From the IMG/VR virus record IMGVR_UViG_3300043015_001453, positions 1-48,615 of that record: a stretch of DNA of 48,615 nt. One strand, 5' to 3'. The DNA comes from a virus. Shown in pieces: positions 18,152 to 27,180 of the stretch (position 1 is its first letter; the number at the start of each line of letters is the position of its first letter). The position numbers were made by a program, and so were the translations under genes. Under the pieces are notes generated by a model. It ran no database searches, had not been told where the DNA came from, and saw nothing but the letters and a program-made list of their open reading frames with translations.

Positions 18152-20128
18152 ATGTTAAGATTAAAAGATGTAAATGTAAGAAAGTTTCGACTTTCTGAGC
18201 AGTTTATTGCTCAATATAAAGAAGCCGAGGTCCCTTGGGGGCCTGTCGGTTATGTTACGTTTAAGCGTACATATGCTCGCCGTCTAAGCGAGTTTGAAGA
18301 AGGCGCTGTGGGCACTGAAGAATGGTGGCAAACATGTCGCCGTGTTATCGAAGGAATGTTCGACATTCAGAAGCGTCACGCTTTCATGATTGGAATTGAA
18401 TGGAATGATGCTAAAGCACAGCGAACTGCTAAAGAAGCATATGACCGACTCTTCAATCTCAAGTGGACACCACCCGGCCGTGGCCTTTGGATGATGGGCA
18501 CCAAGTTCATCATGGAGAGAACAGGTGCTGGTCTTTTCAACTGTGCTTTCCGTTCTACACGAGACCTTGCTAATAAAGGTGGTTATCTCTATGCTTGGAT
18601 GATGGATGCTCTTATGGTTGGTATCGGTGTTGGCTTTGATACTCTCGGAGCAGGAACTTTTAAGGTCAAAGAGCCGCAATGGATTGAAGACACACTACTT
18701 ATTGAGGACTCTCGTGAAGGTTGGGTTAACAGTGTGCATGTCTTGCTTGATGGCTTTATTCTTGGTAAAAAAGTTCCCAACTTTGATTACTCCGCTATTC
18801 GTGGAAAAGGTGAGCCAATTCGTGGTTTTGGTGGAACATCTTCCGGTCCTGATCCACTCATTGAGCTTCACAATAACCTAAAAGAATTACTCAGTCCAAA
18901 AGTAGGAGAAGAAATTGACTCGGTTGATATTGTTGACATTGAAAACCTCATCGGTCGTTGCGTTGTTGCTGGTAATGTACGTCGCTCTGCTGCCTTGGCC
19001 ATTGGCCAAAACGATGATAAAAATTATCTCACAATGAAAAATGACCAAGAGAAGTTGTATCACCATCGCTGGGGCTCAAACAACTCCTTCGAAGCAAAGG
19101 TTGGTATGGATTATACTTGGCATGCTTCACAGTCTGCTATCAATGGAGAACCCGGTTATATTTGGTTGGACAATGCTCGTCATTACGGACGTATGAAAGA
19201 CGGAAAGCGTTATGATGATATGAAAGTTATGGGCTTCAATCCTTGTGTAGAGCAACAACTTGAAGATGCAGAGCTTTGTTGTTTGGTAGAGACCTTCCCA
19301 GCCAAGCACGAAACATATGAAGATTATGTCAAGACTCTTGAAATTGCTTATATGTATGGAAAGACTGTAACTCTCATCAACACTCATTGGCCTGAGACAA
19401 ATGCTATCATGCTAAAGAATCGCCGTATTGGTCTTTCTCAATCTGGTGTTATTCAAGCGTTCAACAAGTTTGGAAGACGCACAATGATTAATTGGTGCGA
19501 TGATGCCTATAAGCACGTTGAAGAGCTTGATACAAAATACTCAGACTGGCTCTGTGTTCCACGTAGTGTCCGTATGACTTCTATCAAACCATCAGGAACA
19601 GTATCTCTTCTTAACGGTTCAACACCGGGTATTCACTATCCAGAGGATGAATACTACATTCGTCGTATTCGTTTCGCTGAGACCTCTGACATCCTTCCAA
19701 CGCTTGAAAAAGCCGGATACAAGATTGAAAAGGACTCATACTCTCCAAACACTATGTGCGTTGAGTTCCCTGTTCATGAGCCGTTTTTCAAGAAAGGAAA
19801 GCGAGAGATCACAATGTGGGAGCAACTTGAAATCGCTGCTCAATACCAATATTATTGGGCTGACAACTCTGTTTCCATCACTGTGACTTTCCAAGAGCAT
19901 GAAGCAGAAGAGATCAAAGATGCACTTGAAATGTATGAAGCGAGACTCAAAGCTGTTTCTTTCCTTAAATACATGGAGACTGGTTATAAGCAAGCACCTT
20001 ACGAGCCAATCACCAAAGAAGAATATGAAGAGATGATAAAAGGCATCACACCTATTCAAAAGATTGAGACAAATCAAGGTGGAGTTGGAAGCAAATATTG
20101 TACAACCGATAAATGCGAAATCATTTAG
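18152..20128 (+). CDS. nrdJ: adenosylcobalamin-dependent (class II) ribonucleotide reductase
   Basis: In this 658-aa protein Cys131 (LFNCAF) and Cys376 match the redox pair. Cys365 and Glu367 in FNPCVEQQL match the thiyl Cys and catalytic Glu, with the 11-residue spacing to the second Cys seen in the Lactobacillus leichmannii enzyme. The C-terminal CTTDKC (650-655) is the swinging dithiol pair. It is a monomeric class II enzyme that makes deoxynucleotides using vitamin B12 coenzyme and no oxygen. It is shorter than the ~740-aa Lactobacillus enzyme, so allosteric parts may be reduced. The glutaredoxin at 45895 could be its reductant. The host must supply cobalamin. Confidence 0.92.
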   Translation: MLRLKDVNVRKFRLSEQFIAQYKEAEVPWGPVGYVTFKRTYARRLSEFEEGAVGTEEWWQTCRRVIEGMFDIQKRHAFMIGIEWNDAKAQRTAKEAYDRLFNLKWTPPGRGLWMMGTKFIMERTGAGLFNCAFRSTRDLANKGGYLYAWMMDALMVGIGVGFDTLGAGTFKVKEPQWIEDTLLIEDSREGWVNSVHVLLDGFILGKKVPNFDYSAIRGKGEPIRGFGGTSSGPDPLIELHNNLKELLSPKVGEEIDSVDIVDIENLIGRCVVAGNVRRSAALAIGQNDDKNYLTMKNDQEKLYHHRWGSNNSFEAKVGMDYTWHASQSAINGEPGYIWLDNARHYGRMKDGKRYDDMKVMGFNPCVEQQLEDAELCCLVETFPAKHETYEDYVKTLEIAYMYGKTVTLINTHWPETNAIMLKNRRIGLSQSGVIQAFNKFGRRTMINWCDDAYKHVEELDTKYSDWLCVPRSVRMTSIKPSGTVSLLNGSTPGIHYPEDEYYIRRIRFAETSDILPTLEKAGYKIEKDSYSPNTMCVEFPVHEPFFKKGKREITMWEQLEIAAQYQYYWADNSVSITVTFQEHEAEEIKDALEMYEARLKAVSFLKYMETGYKQAPYEPITKEEYEEMIKGITPIQKIETNQGGVGSKYCTTDKCEII

Positions 20129-20138
20129 CCTGAATTAC

Positions 20139-20164
20139 AAGCCCCGAAATATCGGGGCTTTTTT
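20139..20164 (+). terminator. terminator after nrdJ
   Basis: AAGCCCCGA pairs with TCGGGGCTT around a short AATA-type loop, followed by T residues that run directly into the next promoter. Confidence 0.9.
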
Positions 20165-20166
20165 AC

Positions 20167-20195
20167 TTGACAAACATTGAAATGTGTGTTATAAT
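20167..20195 (+). promoter_or_regulatory. extended -10 sigma70 promoter
   Basis: TTGACA at 20167-20172, a 17-base spacer and TGT-TATAAT at 20190-20195, placed just after the nrdJ terminator. It drives the groES-like operon. Confidence 0.8.
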
Positions 20196-20217
20196 ATATA
20201 AGAACAAAGGAGAATAT

Positions 20218-20484
20218 ATGAAACCGTTTAACAGACACATACTTATCAAACTAGTTGAAAAGAAGCAAGAAGAGAAAGAGTCTCTTATCGTTCTTCCAAC
20301 AGACTATAAAAAACCAGAGTCACCTCATCAACTTGGTGTAGTGATTAAAACAGCAGAAGATTGTTCTCTTCCGGTATCTGATGGAGACATTGTGGTATTT
20401 GAGAAAAGAATGCTAAATAAGATACAAATAGATGAAGAAACGCACTATTTAGTGTTAGAAAATTACATTTATGGGAGAATTTAA
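20218..20484 (+). CDS. GroES-like co-chaperonin
   Basis: This 88-aa protein has the Cpn10 pattern: KPFNRHILIKLVEKK, then LIVLP after a mobile-loop-like region, then GVVIKTAED, GDIVVFEKR and HYLVLENYIYGRI. GroES caps GroEL rings; T4 gp31 does so for the phage capsid protein. The mobile loop looks short (EEKESLIVLP), so fit with host or phage GroEL is uncertain. A phage GroEL is encoded 23 kb downstream (43121) in a different transcript. The ATG at 20218 has AAAGGAG upstream. Confidence 0.75.
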   Translation: MKPFNRHILIKLVEKKQEEKESLIVLPTDYKKPESPHQLGVVIKTAEDCSLPVSDGDIVVFEKRMLNKIQIDEETHYLVLENYIYGRI

Positions 20485-20485
20485 A

Positions 20486-21400
20486 ATGAAACTTACAGCA
20501 GGAAAACTAAAATCACTTATCGAAGAAGTGATATCAGAGAATAGAAGATCATCAATGATACTTTCTGAGGCAACTCAATGGAGTCAATACAACCGTATCA
20601 TGGATATATTCTCCGGAGAAGTAGGTTCTGTAGATCAAGTTGTTATTATGAGCCCAATGAACCCTCATGCAAAAGCAATTAGCGCAGAACAAAATGAAAA
20701 ACGTAAAGAAGCTTTCTTGGAAGATATGAAAAGAGCCGGCTTTGGTTTTAGAATGATTGAAGGGATGTATGGTGGCCCTGAAGATTCTTATATTATACCT
20801 CACATGTCAGCCGATGAAGCTACATTTTATTGTTATAAATATGCACAAGAGTCGTTCGTATACTCGGTTCGTCAAGACCCTGTTCCAAGTCCAGATGATC
20901 CTGTTGTTCATCAGATGTGTTATATAGATTTCAAAGAACCGCAACAAGACCCAAACTATCCAGAAGATATTTACGGCAAGATGTATGTTGTACCAGATAG
21001 TGCTTCGCATACAGTCGGAGAAGAGACAACCGATATGAATGACTTTTCTCAAATGGCTGGCGCAACCAACTATTACAGTTCTGTTCCTAAGAAGGGTCCT
21101 AAAGCTGGTCCTAAATTCTCAATGGATTTTGACTTTGCTGCGGGCAAGAAAGGAAATATTACAAAGCCTATGTCTGATCCTCGCAATCCTAAGTATCCTC
21201 GTCTTGAAGAGACCTATATTTCAATCAAAGAATCTGATATTCCAAACACTACAGAAGCAAAGCGACTGGTTGAGAGCATCAATGCAAGAGCGGCTAAAAT
21301 CAATGAAAAAGATAGAATTGGAAGTTCAAGATGGAGAGAGCGTCTTAAAATGAATGGAGAGAAGCAAAAACTTCTTAAGCTTGTTAAGAGGCGCAAATGA
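20486..21400 (+). CDS. MKLT-prefixed protein, possible head-packaged internal protein
   Basis: In this 304-aa protein the N-terminus MKLTAGKLKSLIEEVISEN is shared with several unrelated proteins here (25648, 28254, 31131, 38968). It ends in the L/I-x-E pattern used by T4 prohead protease, suggesting a cleaved capsid-targeting tag. After it, residues ~50-135 (MSPMNPHAKAIS, then N-x-x-R and a GGPEDSYIIP turn) resemble the DUF3293 layout, of unknown function. The C-terminus is strongly basic, which would suit DNA contact. It begins one base after the groES-like stop and overlaps thyX by four bases. Confidence 0.6.
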   Translation: MKLTAGKLKSLIEEVISENRRSSMILSEATQWSQYNRIMDIFSGEVGSVDQVVIMSPMNPHAKAISAEQNEKRKEAFLEDMKRAGFGFRMIEGMYGGPEDSYIIPHMSADEATFYCYKYAQESFVYSVRQDPVPSPDDPVVHQMCYIDFKEPQQDPNYPEDIYGKMYVVPDSASHTVGEETTDMNDFSQMAGATNYYSSVPKKGPKAGPKFSMDFDFAAGKKGNITKPMSDPRNPKYPRLEETYISIKESDIPNTTEAKRLVESINARAAKINEKDRIGSSRWRERLKMNGEKQKLLKLVKRRK

Positions 21401-22134
21401 ACCAATATGAAAAATCAATTGATCTCTATGGAGATAACATCGGTAGGGTGGACTATGTTTCTCATATGGGTTCTGACCTTACCGTTGTTAATAGTGCTCG
21501 TGTCTCTTTTGGTACTACAAAGTCTGAATTGGATAAACGTGATAGGAAGCTTATACGCTACCTTATTGCCCACAAACACACTTCTACTTTGGAGCATTGT
21601 GTTGTTACCTTTAAATTTACTGTGCCTCTATTCATTCGTTCTCAACATCACCGTCACAGAACGTGGAGTTATAACGAAATTAGTAGACGATACACAGACA
21701 AAGAACTTCGGTTTTATTGTCCACGAGAATTTAGAACACAACACAAATCAAACAGACAAGCCTCAAATATAGAAGAGTTGATTGATCCAATTTTGTGGCA
21801 CGATGGAGAGTCTCAAATTATTCCTGCTTTCCATCCACAGGCTTCTGAAGTGTACCGAGAACATTGTCAAAGCTCTTTGAACCTATTTCATGAACTAGTT
21901 AATAAAGGAGTGTGTAGAGAACAGGCAAGAGGTGTATTACCACAAACACTTTACACGGAGTATTATGGAACTTGCAATCTCAATAACCTTCTTAAATTTG
22001 TTTCTCTTCGCTTACATGATGGTGCACAATATGAAATACAAAAAGTCGCAGAAGCATGCTTGGAAATCGCCACCGACCTTTTCCCTGTCACAGTCAAAGC
22101 ATACAGAAATGCAACTGGTCACAGCGAAGTATAA
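21397..22134 (+). CDS. thyX: flavin-dependent thymidylate synthase
   Basis: This 245-aa protein has the ThyX signature RHRTWSYNEISRRY at residues 86-99. LPQTLYTEYYGTCNLNNLLKFVSLRL further on matches the substrate-binding C-terminal part. ThyX methylates dUMP to dTMP with methylene-tetrahydrofolate, FAD and NADPH. It complements the ribonucleotide reductase, dUTPase (38178) and deaminase-like gene (26182). The length is usual for the family. The start overlaps the preceding stop by four bases (ATGA). Confidence 0.93.
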   Translation: MNQYEKSIDLYGDNIGRVDYVSHMGSDLTVVNSARVSFGTTKSELDKRDRKLIRYLIAHKHTSTLEHCVVTFKFTVPLFIRSQHHRHRTWSYNEISRRYTDKELRFYCPREFRTQHKSNRQASNIEELIDPILWHDGESQIIPAFHPQASEVYREHCQSSLNLFHELVNKGVCREQARGVLPQTLYTEYYGTCNLNNLLKFVSLRLHDGAQYEIQKVAEACLEIATDLFPVTVKAYRNATGHSEV

Positions 22135-22369
22135 AAAAGGTGACTTAGTAAATTTAAATACATTTGGTCTTATATTGAGATCAACAGGAAATCAAGCGAG
22201 GATCGGCATTGTTATGTCGTATCCTCGTAACTACTATAAGGCCAATGCTGATCAAGAGTTAATCTATTGGGTGTATGACGTAGTAGTTGGAAACGAACTA
22301 ATTATAGACGTACCTCAAGAATTTTTGATAAGGATTAATAAAGATGAAGATGAAGAAGATCTTGACTGA
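22109..22369 (+). CDS. small SH3-barrel-like protein
   Basis: In this 86-aa protein the pattern KKGDLVNLNTFGLIL, then RIGIVMSYP, then YWVYDVVVG suggests a small beta-barrel of the kind repeated at 26031, 27164, 36556, 45336, 46139 and 48295. The start is uncertain. ATG 22109 overlaps thyX by only 26 bases but has a poor ribosome binding site. ATG 21965 has a good GGAG and would add a hydrophobic N-terminus, but it overlaps thyX by 170 bases. I prefer the shorter form. Function unknown. Confidence 0.55.
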   Translation: MQLVTAKYKKGDLVNLNTFGLILRSTGNQARIGIVMSYPRNYYKANADQELIYWVYDVVVGNELIIDVPQEFLIRINKDEDEEDLD

Positions 22370-23393
22370 ATGGCGCAAGTTCATTAATGAAGGCGTTTCA
22401 AACGAAGATATAAGAAATAAAGAAATACAAAGAATTAATAATTCTAGAATACCCGACAAACAAGCACAGAAGCAGATTGCCTCTATCTACCTACCAATGT
22501 CTTTGATGGGTCATATCCCAAGAGGAGCAAAAGAGTTTTATGAAGGAAGAATACTGGACACAGATCTTATTAAGATGCTTGATGCCCTTGATGTTGCAGC
22601 ATATAATCACGAAGAGTCTGGAGAACAAACAACAGATTCTGAATACTTCACAATTGAGACTGTTGGGGAGTTGGCCAAAGATATCACAACAGAAAAAATC
22701 AGAGTGAGAAGCAATATTACAGAAGCAGCCCAAGGTATTTTTGATAGTATCGGAGAACTACAACGAAGAATTTTTGTAGTTCAAAATATGATATCTGATG
22801 GAGATTATGATTTTGGTAAACTCTCTCCTGATTTCAACTATGGTATGCCAGTCAAAGGCGGACATCACAGAGGACCTGATAGTGGTGACGGAGGCATTCA
22901 GTTGCCCGGTAGAATGAGTCCTGCTGAAATGGCTGAGTTTGAAAAGATGATGGAAATGTTCTCTGAAGCACATGGACAAATGATTGCTTCCAAAGATCTT
23001 GAAGGCGAAGAGAAATACAGAGCCTTACAGGATATACGTGAGAAACAAAGAAAATTTTATTTATACATGTATGAACTATGGCGAGACAAAAGAGGAGAAG
23101 TCAACTCTATGACCTCTATGTATAAGTCAGCAGCATTTGATGAAGAATATGATGAAGCACTCCAAAATCTCTTGGACGATTCAATCGTTGTTGATGATAG
23201 ATCAGATGCACAAAAAGAACTTGACCAAGCAACAGAAAAACTAAAAATGCTTGAAGATGAGGTTGCTAAACTAAGAAAACAATCGGCGATTATGAGGCCT
23301 GAACAAGCACAGTATAAAAAAGAATACGAACAGAAACGAAAAGAAGCAGCAAAAGCACGTAGGGCAGTTCAAATGGCTAAGAGGGGTAGATGA
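22344..23393 (+). CDS. putative internal head/virion protein with T4-like capsid-targeting start
   Basis: The N-terminus of this 349-aa protein, MKMKKILTEWRKFINEGV, resembles the T4 internal-protein propeptides that start MKTYQEFI(A/N)EA and are cut after Glu by gp21. The body is helical, and residues ~280-349 form a Lys/Arg/Ala-rich coiled coil with a basic end, suitable for binding DNA. It overlaps both neighbours. I infer a protein placed in the prohead; alternatively it is a tail or neck component. No enzyme motif was found. Confidence 0.55.
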   Translation: MKMKKILTEWRKFINEGVSNEDIRNKEIQRINNSRIPDKQAQKQIASIYLPMSLMGHIPRGAKEFYEGRILDTDLIKMLDALDVAAYNHEESGEQTTDSEYFTIETVGELAKDITTEKIRVRSNITEAAQGIFDSIGELQRRIFVVQNMISDGDYDFGKLSPDFNYGMPVKGGHHRGPDSGDGGIQLPGRMSPAEMAEFEKMMEMFSEAHGQMIASKDLEGEEKYRALQDIREKQRKFYLYMYELWRDKRGEVNSMTSMYKSAAFDEEYDEALQNLLDDSIVVDDRSDAQKELDQATEKLKMLEDEVAKLRKQSAIMRPEQAQYKKEYEQKRKEAAKARRAVQMAKRGR

Positions 23394-24235
23394 ATCTAGT
23401 TCTACCTAAGATTGTAACAGGTGGCTCCCTAGAGTCTCTGTTCTATGCTTATATTCACGAGACACCAATAGTTCTTACACAACCTTATGTTCCATTCGAA
23501 CTTGATATGGTTGAGGACAATACATTCTTTGAACTGCTCGGATACACAGCAGAAATGCCGTTAACCAAAGTTCAGATATGGGACAGGCTTGTATTTGTGC
23601 TCTCAATGGCAGGTCTTGTTATGATGCCCAATAATGTGAGAAATGTCCGAGAAGAAAGCAACAAAATTATTTTTTCTCTCAACGATAACTCTCGGTTCAT
23701 TATAGCCTATGAGAGAAAGATGTCCTTTGATAAACATCTAGATGGTGAAGTCGATGTATACGACTGGTTCGACATCAGATCAGGAGCCAAAACAGAATTA
23801 CAGGAGATAAATGATTCAGAAGATGATCTCGTTCATAAAGTTATTTTTTATGATTCGCAAAGAAGAGGAACGGGAGGCAGAGGGTTCAAAGACCTTGTCG
23901 CTGTATCTCGTATGCAAACGTCGGAGTTACACGAATATGAAAATAGCGAAGGCTATGTCCGACTTAAAACACTTAAGATGATGAAAGAACAAGGTATGCG
24001 TGGAAGACCTAACGGATATAACAAGAAAGGCAAGCAGCAGTTCTATGCTCTCAAAATAGAACACATGCATCGTGAGATTGTAAAGAGATACGAGCCAAAA
24101 TTCACCATGCAAGAAACACTTAACCAAATAAGAGAAGAGAAGGAATTATGGAAACTTACGAAAAAGCTATTACATCAAAAGCAAATTTCCATCTTGCGGG
24201 AATCGTCCCGATTGCCGGTGGACATACTAGTCTAG
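23390..24235 (+). CDS. unknown protein
   Basis: In this 281-aa protein the start MNLVLPKIVTGGSLESLFYAY has a strand-glycine-helix layout that recalls a nucleotide-binding entry. I have seen comparable starts in uncharacterised marine myophage proteins, but no function is known to me. The C-terminal ~100 residues are basic. It overlaps the upstream gene by four bases (ATGA) and the downstream nucleotidyltransferase-like gene by 88 bases, a long overlap for this genome. The last ~29 residues may therefore be dispensable. Confidence 0.5.
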   Translation: MNLVLPKIVTGGSLESLFYAYIHETPIVLTQPYVPFELDMVEDNTFFELLGYTAEMPLTKVQIWDRLVFVLSMAGLVMMPNNVRNVREESNKIIFSLNDNSRFIIAYERKMSFDKHLDGEVDVYDWFDIRSGAKTELQEINDSEDDLVHKVIFYDSQRRGTGGRGFKDLVAVSRMQTSELHEYENSEGYVRLKTLKMMKEQGMRGRPNGYNKKGKQQFYALKIEHMHREIVKRYEPKFTMQETLNQIREEKELWKLTKKLLHQKQISILRESSRLPVDILV

Positions 24236-25032
24236 AGTTCCCCTTTCCTGATGTAATGCTTCCAATAGCGAACGATTACACGCTCTTAGACGCTGCTATT
24301 GTTGAATGTGCCTATGCTGGCTGTGATACAATCTGGATCGTCTGTAACGATGATACAGCGCCACTATTGCGTCATAGGATTGGAGACTACATAGAAGATC
24401 CATCTTATTACTACTTCAATACTTCAATCAATAAATACGACCACAAGCGCATACCGATATTCTGGGTGCCTCAACATCCTAAAGATAGAGACAAACGTGA
24501 CTGTTTATCATGGAGCGTTATATATGGGGCGCTAAGCAGCTTTATGATATCCTCTAAGATATCAAAGTGGGTTATACCCGACAAATACTATGTTAGCTTT
24601 CCATATGGCCTTATAAATCCACGAGATCTCATTGCAAATAGGAAGTTTATAAGTTCAAAAGACAATTTTTATGTTATGTCGGAGAATCAAACTGTCCAAG
24701 ACAACATCTATACATCTTTTACATTCGGTAAAGACGAATTTGTAAAATATAGACGAAATGTTCGCAAGGGAACAGGCAAATATAAAGGAACTTTTGGAAA
24801 TATGGAAATTTTACCGCTAGAAAAGCGTTGGTCGGCGCGTTTTTTTGAGCCAAAGGATGTTTTCACCGATCTGGACATAAATGAAGCAAATCTTTTGATA
24901 ACCGAGAATTTTCACAATATAGCAAGTTGGGAAGAGTACCATACATACATGAATTCTGAATATTCAAAAGAGATAGAGAAGCCTCCCGGAGATTTGTTTT
25001 CTTACAAAGAGTTTCACGGTGTTGCAACCTAA
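24148..25032 (+). CDS. nucleotidyltransferase-like protein
   Basis: In this 294-aa protein residues ~17-75 (AGIVPIAGG, PDVMLPIAND, LLDAAIVECAYAGCDTIWIVCNDD) follow the GT-A layout of sugar-nucleotide transferases: glycine-rich loop, MLPIA, then a strand ending in a dipeptide of acidic residues. Such enzymes activate sugar phosphates with NTP. A usual LGxGTRL signature is altered to VPIAGGHTS, so substrate and activity are uncertain. A good AAGGA site precedes ATG 24148 despite the 88-base overlap. With the HxGH transferase (28681) and cupin (47167) it may belong to a surface-sugar or DNA-modification pathway. Confidence 0.6.
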   Translation: METYEKAITSKANFHLAGIVPIAGGHTSLEFPFPDVMLPIANDYTLLDAAIVECAYAGCDTIWIVCNDDTAPLLRHRIGDYIEDPSYYYFNTSINKYDHKRIPIFWVPQHPKDRDKRDCLSWSVIYGALSSFMISSKISKWVIPDKYYVSFPYGLINPRDLIANRKFISSKDNFYVMSENQTVQDNIYTSFTFGKDEFVKYRRNVRKGTGKYKGTFGNMEILPLEKRWSARFFEPKDVFTDLDINEANLLITENFHNIASWEEYHTYMNSEYSKEIEKPPGDLFSYKEFHGVAT

Positions 25033-25039
25033 TTAAGGC

Positions 25040-25639
25040 ATGTCTATCGAACAAAAGAAATTTAAGCGTTTGAGAAAAGAACTTCAGTTTCTCCAAAGTG
25101 AACTTGAATATGTCCATGAGGTACTTCATGAATGGCATCAAGAGTTTGAAGATTATCAAAGGGCCTATTGCGAGAAGAAAAACATTGACCTCGCAAAGTT
25201 AAATGAAAAAAACAGGAAAAAAGTTAACCAGATAATACCTCAACCGGTAAAAGAAGAGACCGGTTTGGTTAGATACGACAATGCTATACAAAAGAATGGC
25301 TTCAAGAAGCTGTATAAACAAATAGCCCGTAAGCTTCACCCAGACCTAGGTGGAGATGAGAAAGAGTTTCAAGAAGTTCAACAAGCGATGCAAGAAAAAA
25401 ACTTTGAAAAAATACTTGACATCTGTGATAAACATGATATATTAATAAAGATAGACAAACAAATGGTCAAACTTTTAGAGGAACAAATAGAAGAGACCAA
25501 AGCAAAAATAAGTAAAGAAAAATCTACTTACTCATGGAGCCTTTACTCTTGTGATGGGAATCAAAACTGCAAAGACAATGTAATAAAAAAATTTCTCAAG
25601 CAGTTATTTGGATATCAAGAGAAAGTTCTTAAATTATAG
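25040..25639 (+). CDS. J-domain (DnaJ-like) protein
   Basis: In this 199-aa protein residues ~85-118 read GFKKLYKQIARKLHPDLGGD followed by EFQEVQQAM. The HPD tripeptide at 100-102 and the flanking helices are the J-domain hallmark for stimulating DnaK ATPase. An N-terminal coiled coil (1-60) and a C-terminal helix flank it. No zinc-finger or substrate domain is present, so it would recruit host DnaK to a specific target. It adds to the phage's GroEL, GroES-like, ClpP-like and tmRNA genes. Confidence 0.7.
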   Translation: MSIEQKKFKRLRKELQFLQSELEYVHEVLHEWHQEFEDYQRAYCEKKNIDLAKLNEKNRKKVNQIIPQPVKEETGLVRYDNAIQKNGFKKLYKQIARKLHPDLGGDEKEFQEVQQAMQEKNFEKILDICDKHDILIKIDKQMVKLLEEQIEETKAKISKEKSTYSWSLYSCDGNQNCKDNVIKKFLKQLFGYQEKVLKL

Positions 25640-25647
25640 GAAAGACA

Positions 25648-26022
25648 ATGAAACTAACAACAGCAAGACTAAAAAAACTTATTCGTGAAGAGATTGAGAA
25701 ACTAAATGAAAAGGTCTCTAGAAATTTTGTTCGAAGAGGGCAAATAAAATATGAAGGCGGAGAATATACATATTATGTTTTTATAAAGGGGGAAAATGGT
25801 CTCAAGAAGCTTTCCGATATTAAGGTGTCTGGACCACAAAGTAAAGATAATCCAATTGGACACTACAGAGTGAAAAATAAAATCAACGATCCGGACTCTC
25901 TATGGAATGCGATAAAGAATCAAGAAGAAGAAAAGCATGGAGATTTCAAAACCCAACATATGTTTGTTGTAGGATCTGACGATAAAGTAAAAGTAGATAA
26001 AATTAAAAGTGAAATTGTTTAG
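25648..26022 (+). CDS. MKLT-prefixed small protein
   Basis: This 124-aa protein opens with MKLTTARLKKLIREEIEK, nearly identical to 28254 and 38968, while the remaining ~100 residues (a strand-rich region around EYTYYVFIKGENGLKK) are unrelated to those. This pattern of a common start with different bodies suggests a targeting tag, probably for capsid packaging with cleavage after LIRE or EE. The CTATTTAT box is absent here; it follows the J-domain gene after eight bases. The body function is unknown. Confidence 0.6.
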   Translation: MKLTTARLKKLIREEIEKLNEKVSRNFVRRGQIKYEGGEYTYYVFIKGENGLKKLSDIKVSGPQSKDNPIGHYRVKNKINDPDSLWNAIKNQEEEKHGDFKTQHMFVVGSDDKVKVDKIKSEIV

Positions 26023-26030
26023 GAGGAATA

Positions 26031-26189
26031 ATGCAAATCAATGATTTAGTAAAAATTATCTCAACAAACGAATTGGGTGTTCTTGTTGAAATAGTAAAGG
26101 AAAATGGATACCCAGATGAATATGTAGTTGAAATTGACGGAGAGCAGTTTTGTTGCTTCAAATCAGAGTTGGAGGTACTTGATGTTTAA
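26031..26189 (+). CDS. small SH3-barrel-like protein
   Basis: This 52-aa protein starts at ATG 26031 behind AGGAGGAATA and overlaps the deaminase-like gene by eight bases. The pattern MQINDLVKIIST, then LGVLVEIVKENG, then YVVEIDGEQF fits a five-strand small barrel. It belongs to the group of short acidic proteins scattered through the window. Function unknown. Confidence 0.55.
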   Translation: MQINDLVKIISTNELGVLVEIVKENGYPDEYVVEIDGEQFCCFKSELEVLDV

Positions 26190-27180
26190 TCCCAATCTCA
26201 AACTCATTCAAAAGATAAAGCAAAACGGTGGTTTTATAAACGCCCATGCTCACTTTGATCGGGCTTATACAGTAACAGAACATAATATGGAGAAGGTGGT
26301 TAATTACCACCTTTTTGATAAGTGGCAGTTCGTAGATAAGTTCAAGAAGAACGCAGAGGTCTCAATCTATATTGAGAACATGATGACAGCAGTCAACCAG
26401 CAGATAAGAATGGGTGCCGTTGGTGCCTTAACTTTTGTCGATATTGATTCGGTGTGTGGATTCAAAGCAGTAGAAGCCGCCCAGATAGTAAAAAAAGAGG
26501 CAAAAGCCAAAGGTTTTGAACTCAAAATCTGTTCTCAAGCACTCAAAGGGGTATTAGCGCCCAAAGAAAATAAACTGCTTAGAAAAGCCTTAGAATTGGG
26601 ATATTTGGATGTTATAGGTGGACTTCCGAGAGCAGATGAAGGAAAAGCACAAGCACATTTGGATGAGATCTTGTTTCTTGGTAAAGAACATGGAAAGAGA
26701 GTTCATGTTCATGTTGATCAACTTAATGATTCGCTTGAGAAAGAAACCGAAATGCTTGCTCGTAGAACAATGCATTGGGGCATGGAAGGAAGAGTCACCG
26801 CCGTCCATGGTATTTCCATAGCAGCCCACCCAAAAGAATATAGAGAGCGTGTCTATGGTATGGCTCGTGATGCAGATCTTTCATTTATCACATGTCCAAC
26901 AGCATGGATTGATTCTCGTAGAAAAGAATGGCTGGCTCCGACCCATAACTCAATAACACCAGTTGAAGAAATGCTGCAGCATGGTCTAACAGTTGCTATC
27001 GGCTCAGATAACATTCACGATGTATATAAACCATTTTCAGATGGAAACATGTACACTGAGGTCAGATTTCTATTAGAATGCCTTCATTTATATGATATTG
27101 ATGCTCTTGTTGATATCGCTACCAAGAACGGGAGACTAGTTATTGGTATGGAGGACGATATGAATGGAGAACAAACATAA
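26182..27180 (+). CDS. cytosine-deaminase-like amidohydrolase
   Basis: In this 332-aa protein metal-site motifs of the amidohydrolase superfamily are present: HAHFDRAY near residue 21, HVHVDQ near 174, HGIS near 213 and GSDNIHD near 274. The order and the phage context point to the cytosine deaminase/AtzC-like branch. It would deaminate a pyrimidine or related ring, possibly feeding uracil into the thymidylate pathway. The substrate cannot be fixed from sequence. The true start is ATG 26182, behind GGAGG, not the in-frame upstream triplets. Such an enzyme is uncommon in phages. Confidence 0.75.
   Translation: MFNPNLKLIQKIKQNGGFINAHAHFDRAYTVTEHNMEKVVNYHLFDKWQFVDKFKKNAEVSIYIENMMTAVNQQIRMGAVGALTFVDIDSVCGFKAVEAAQIVKKEAKAKGFELKICSQALKGVLAPKENKLLRKALELGYLDVIGGLPRADEGKAQAHLDEILFLGKEHGKRVHVHVDQLNDSLEKETEMLARRTMHWGMEGRVTAVHGISIAAHPKEYRERVYGMARDADLSFITCPTAWIDSRRKEWLAPTHNSITPVEEMLQHGLTVAIGSDNIHDVYKPFSDGNMYTEVRFLLECLHLYDIDALVDIATKNGRLVIGMEDDMNGEQT

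Noticed and set aside
20218-20484. Reading the small protein as an ordinary host GroES remnant
   Set aside because: It is in a phage operon with thyX and a tagged gene, so host contamination is unlikely.
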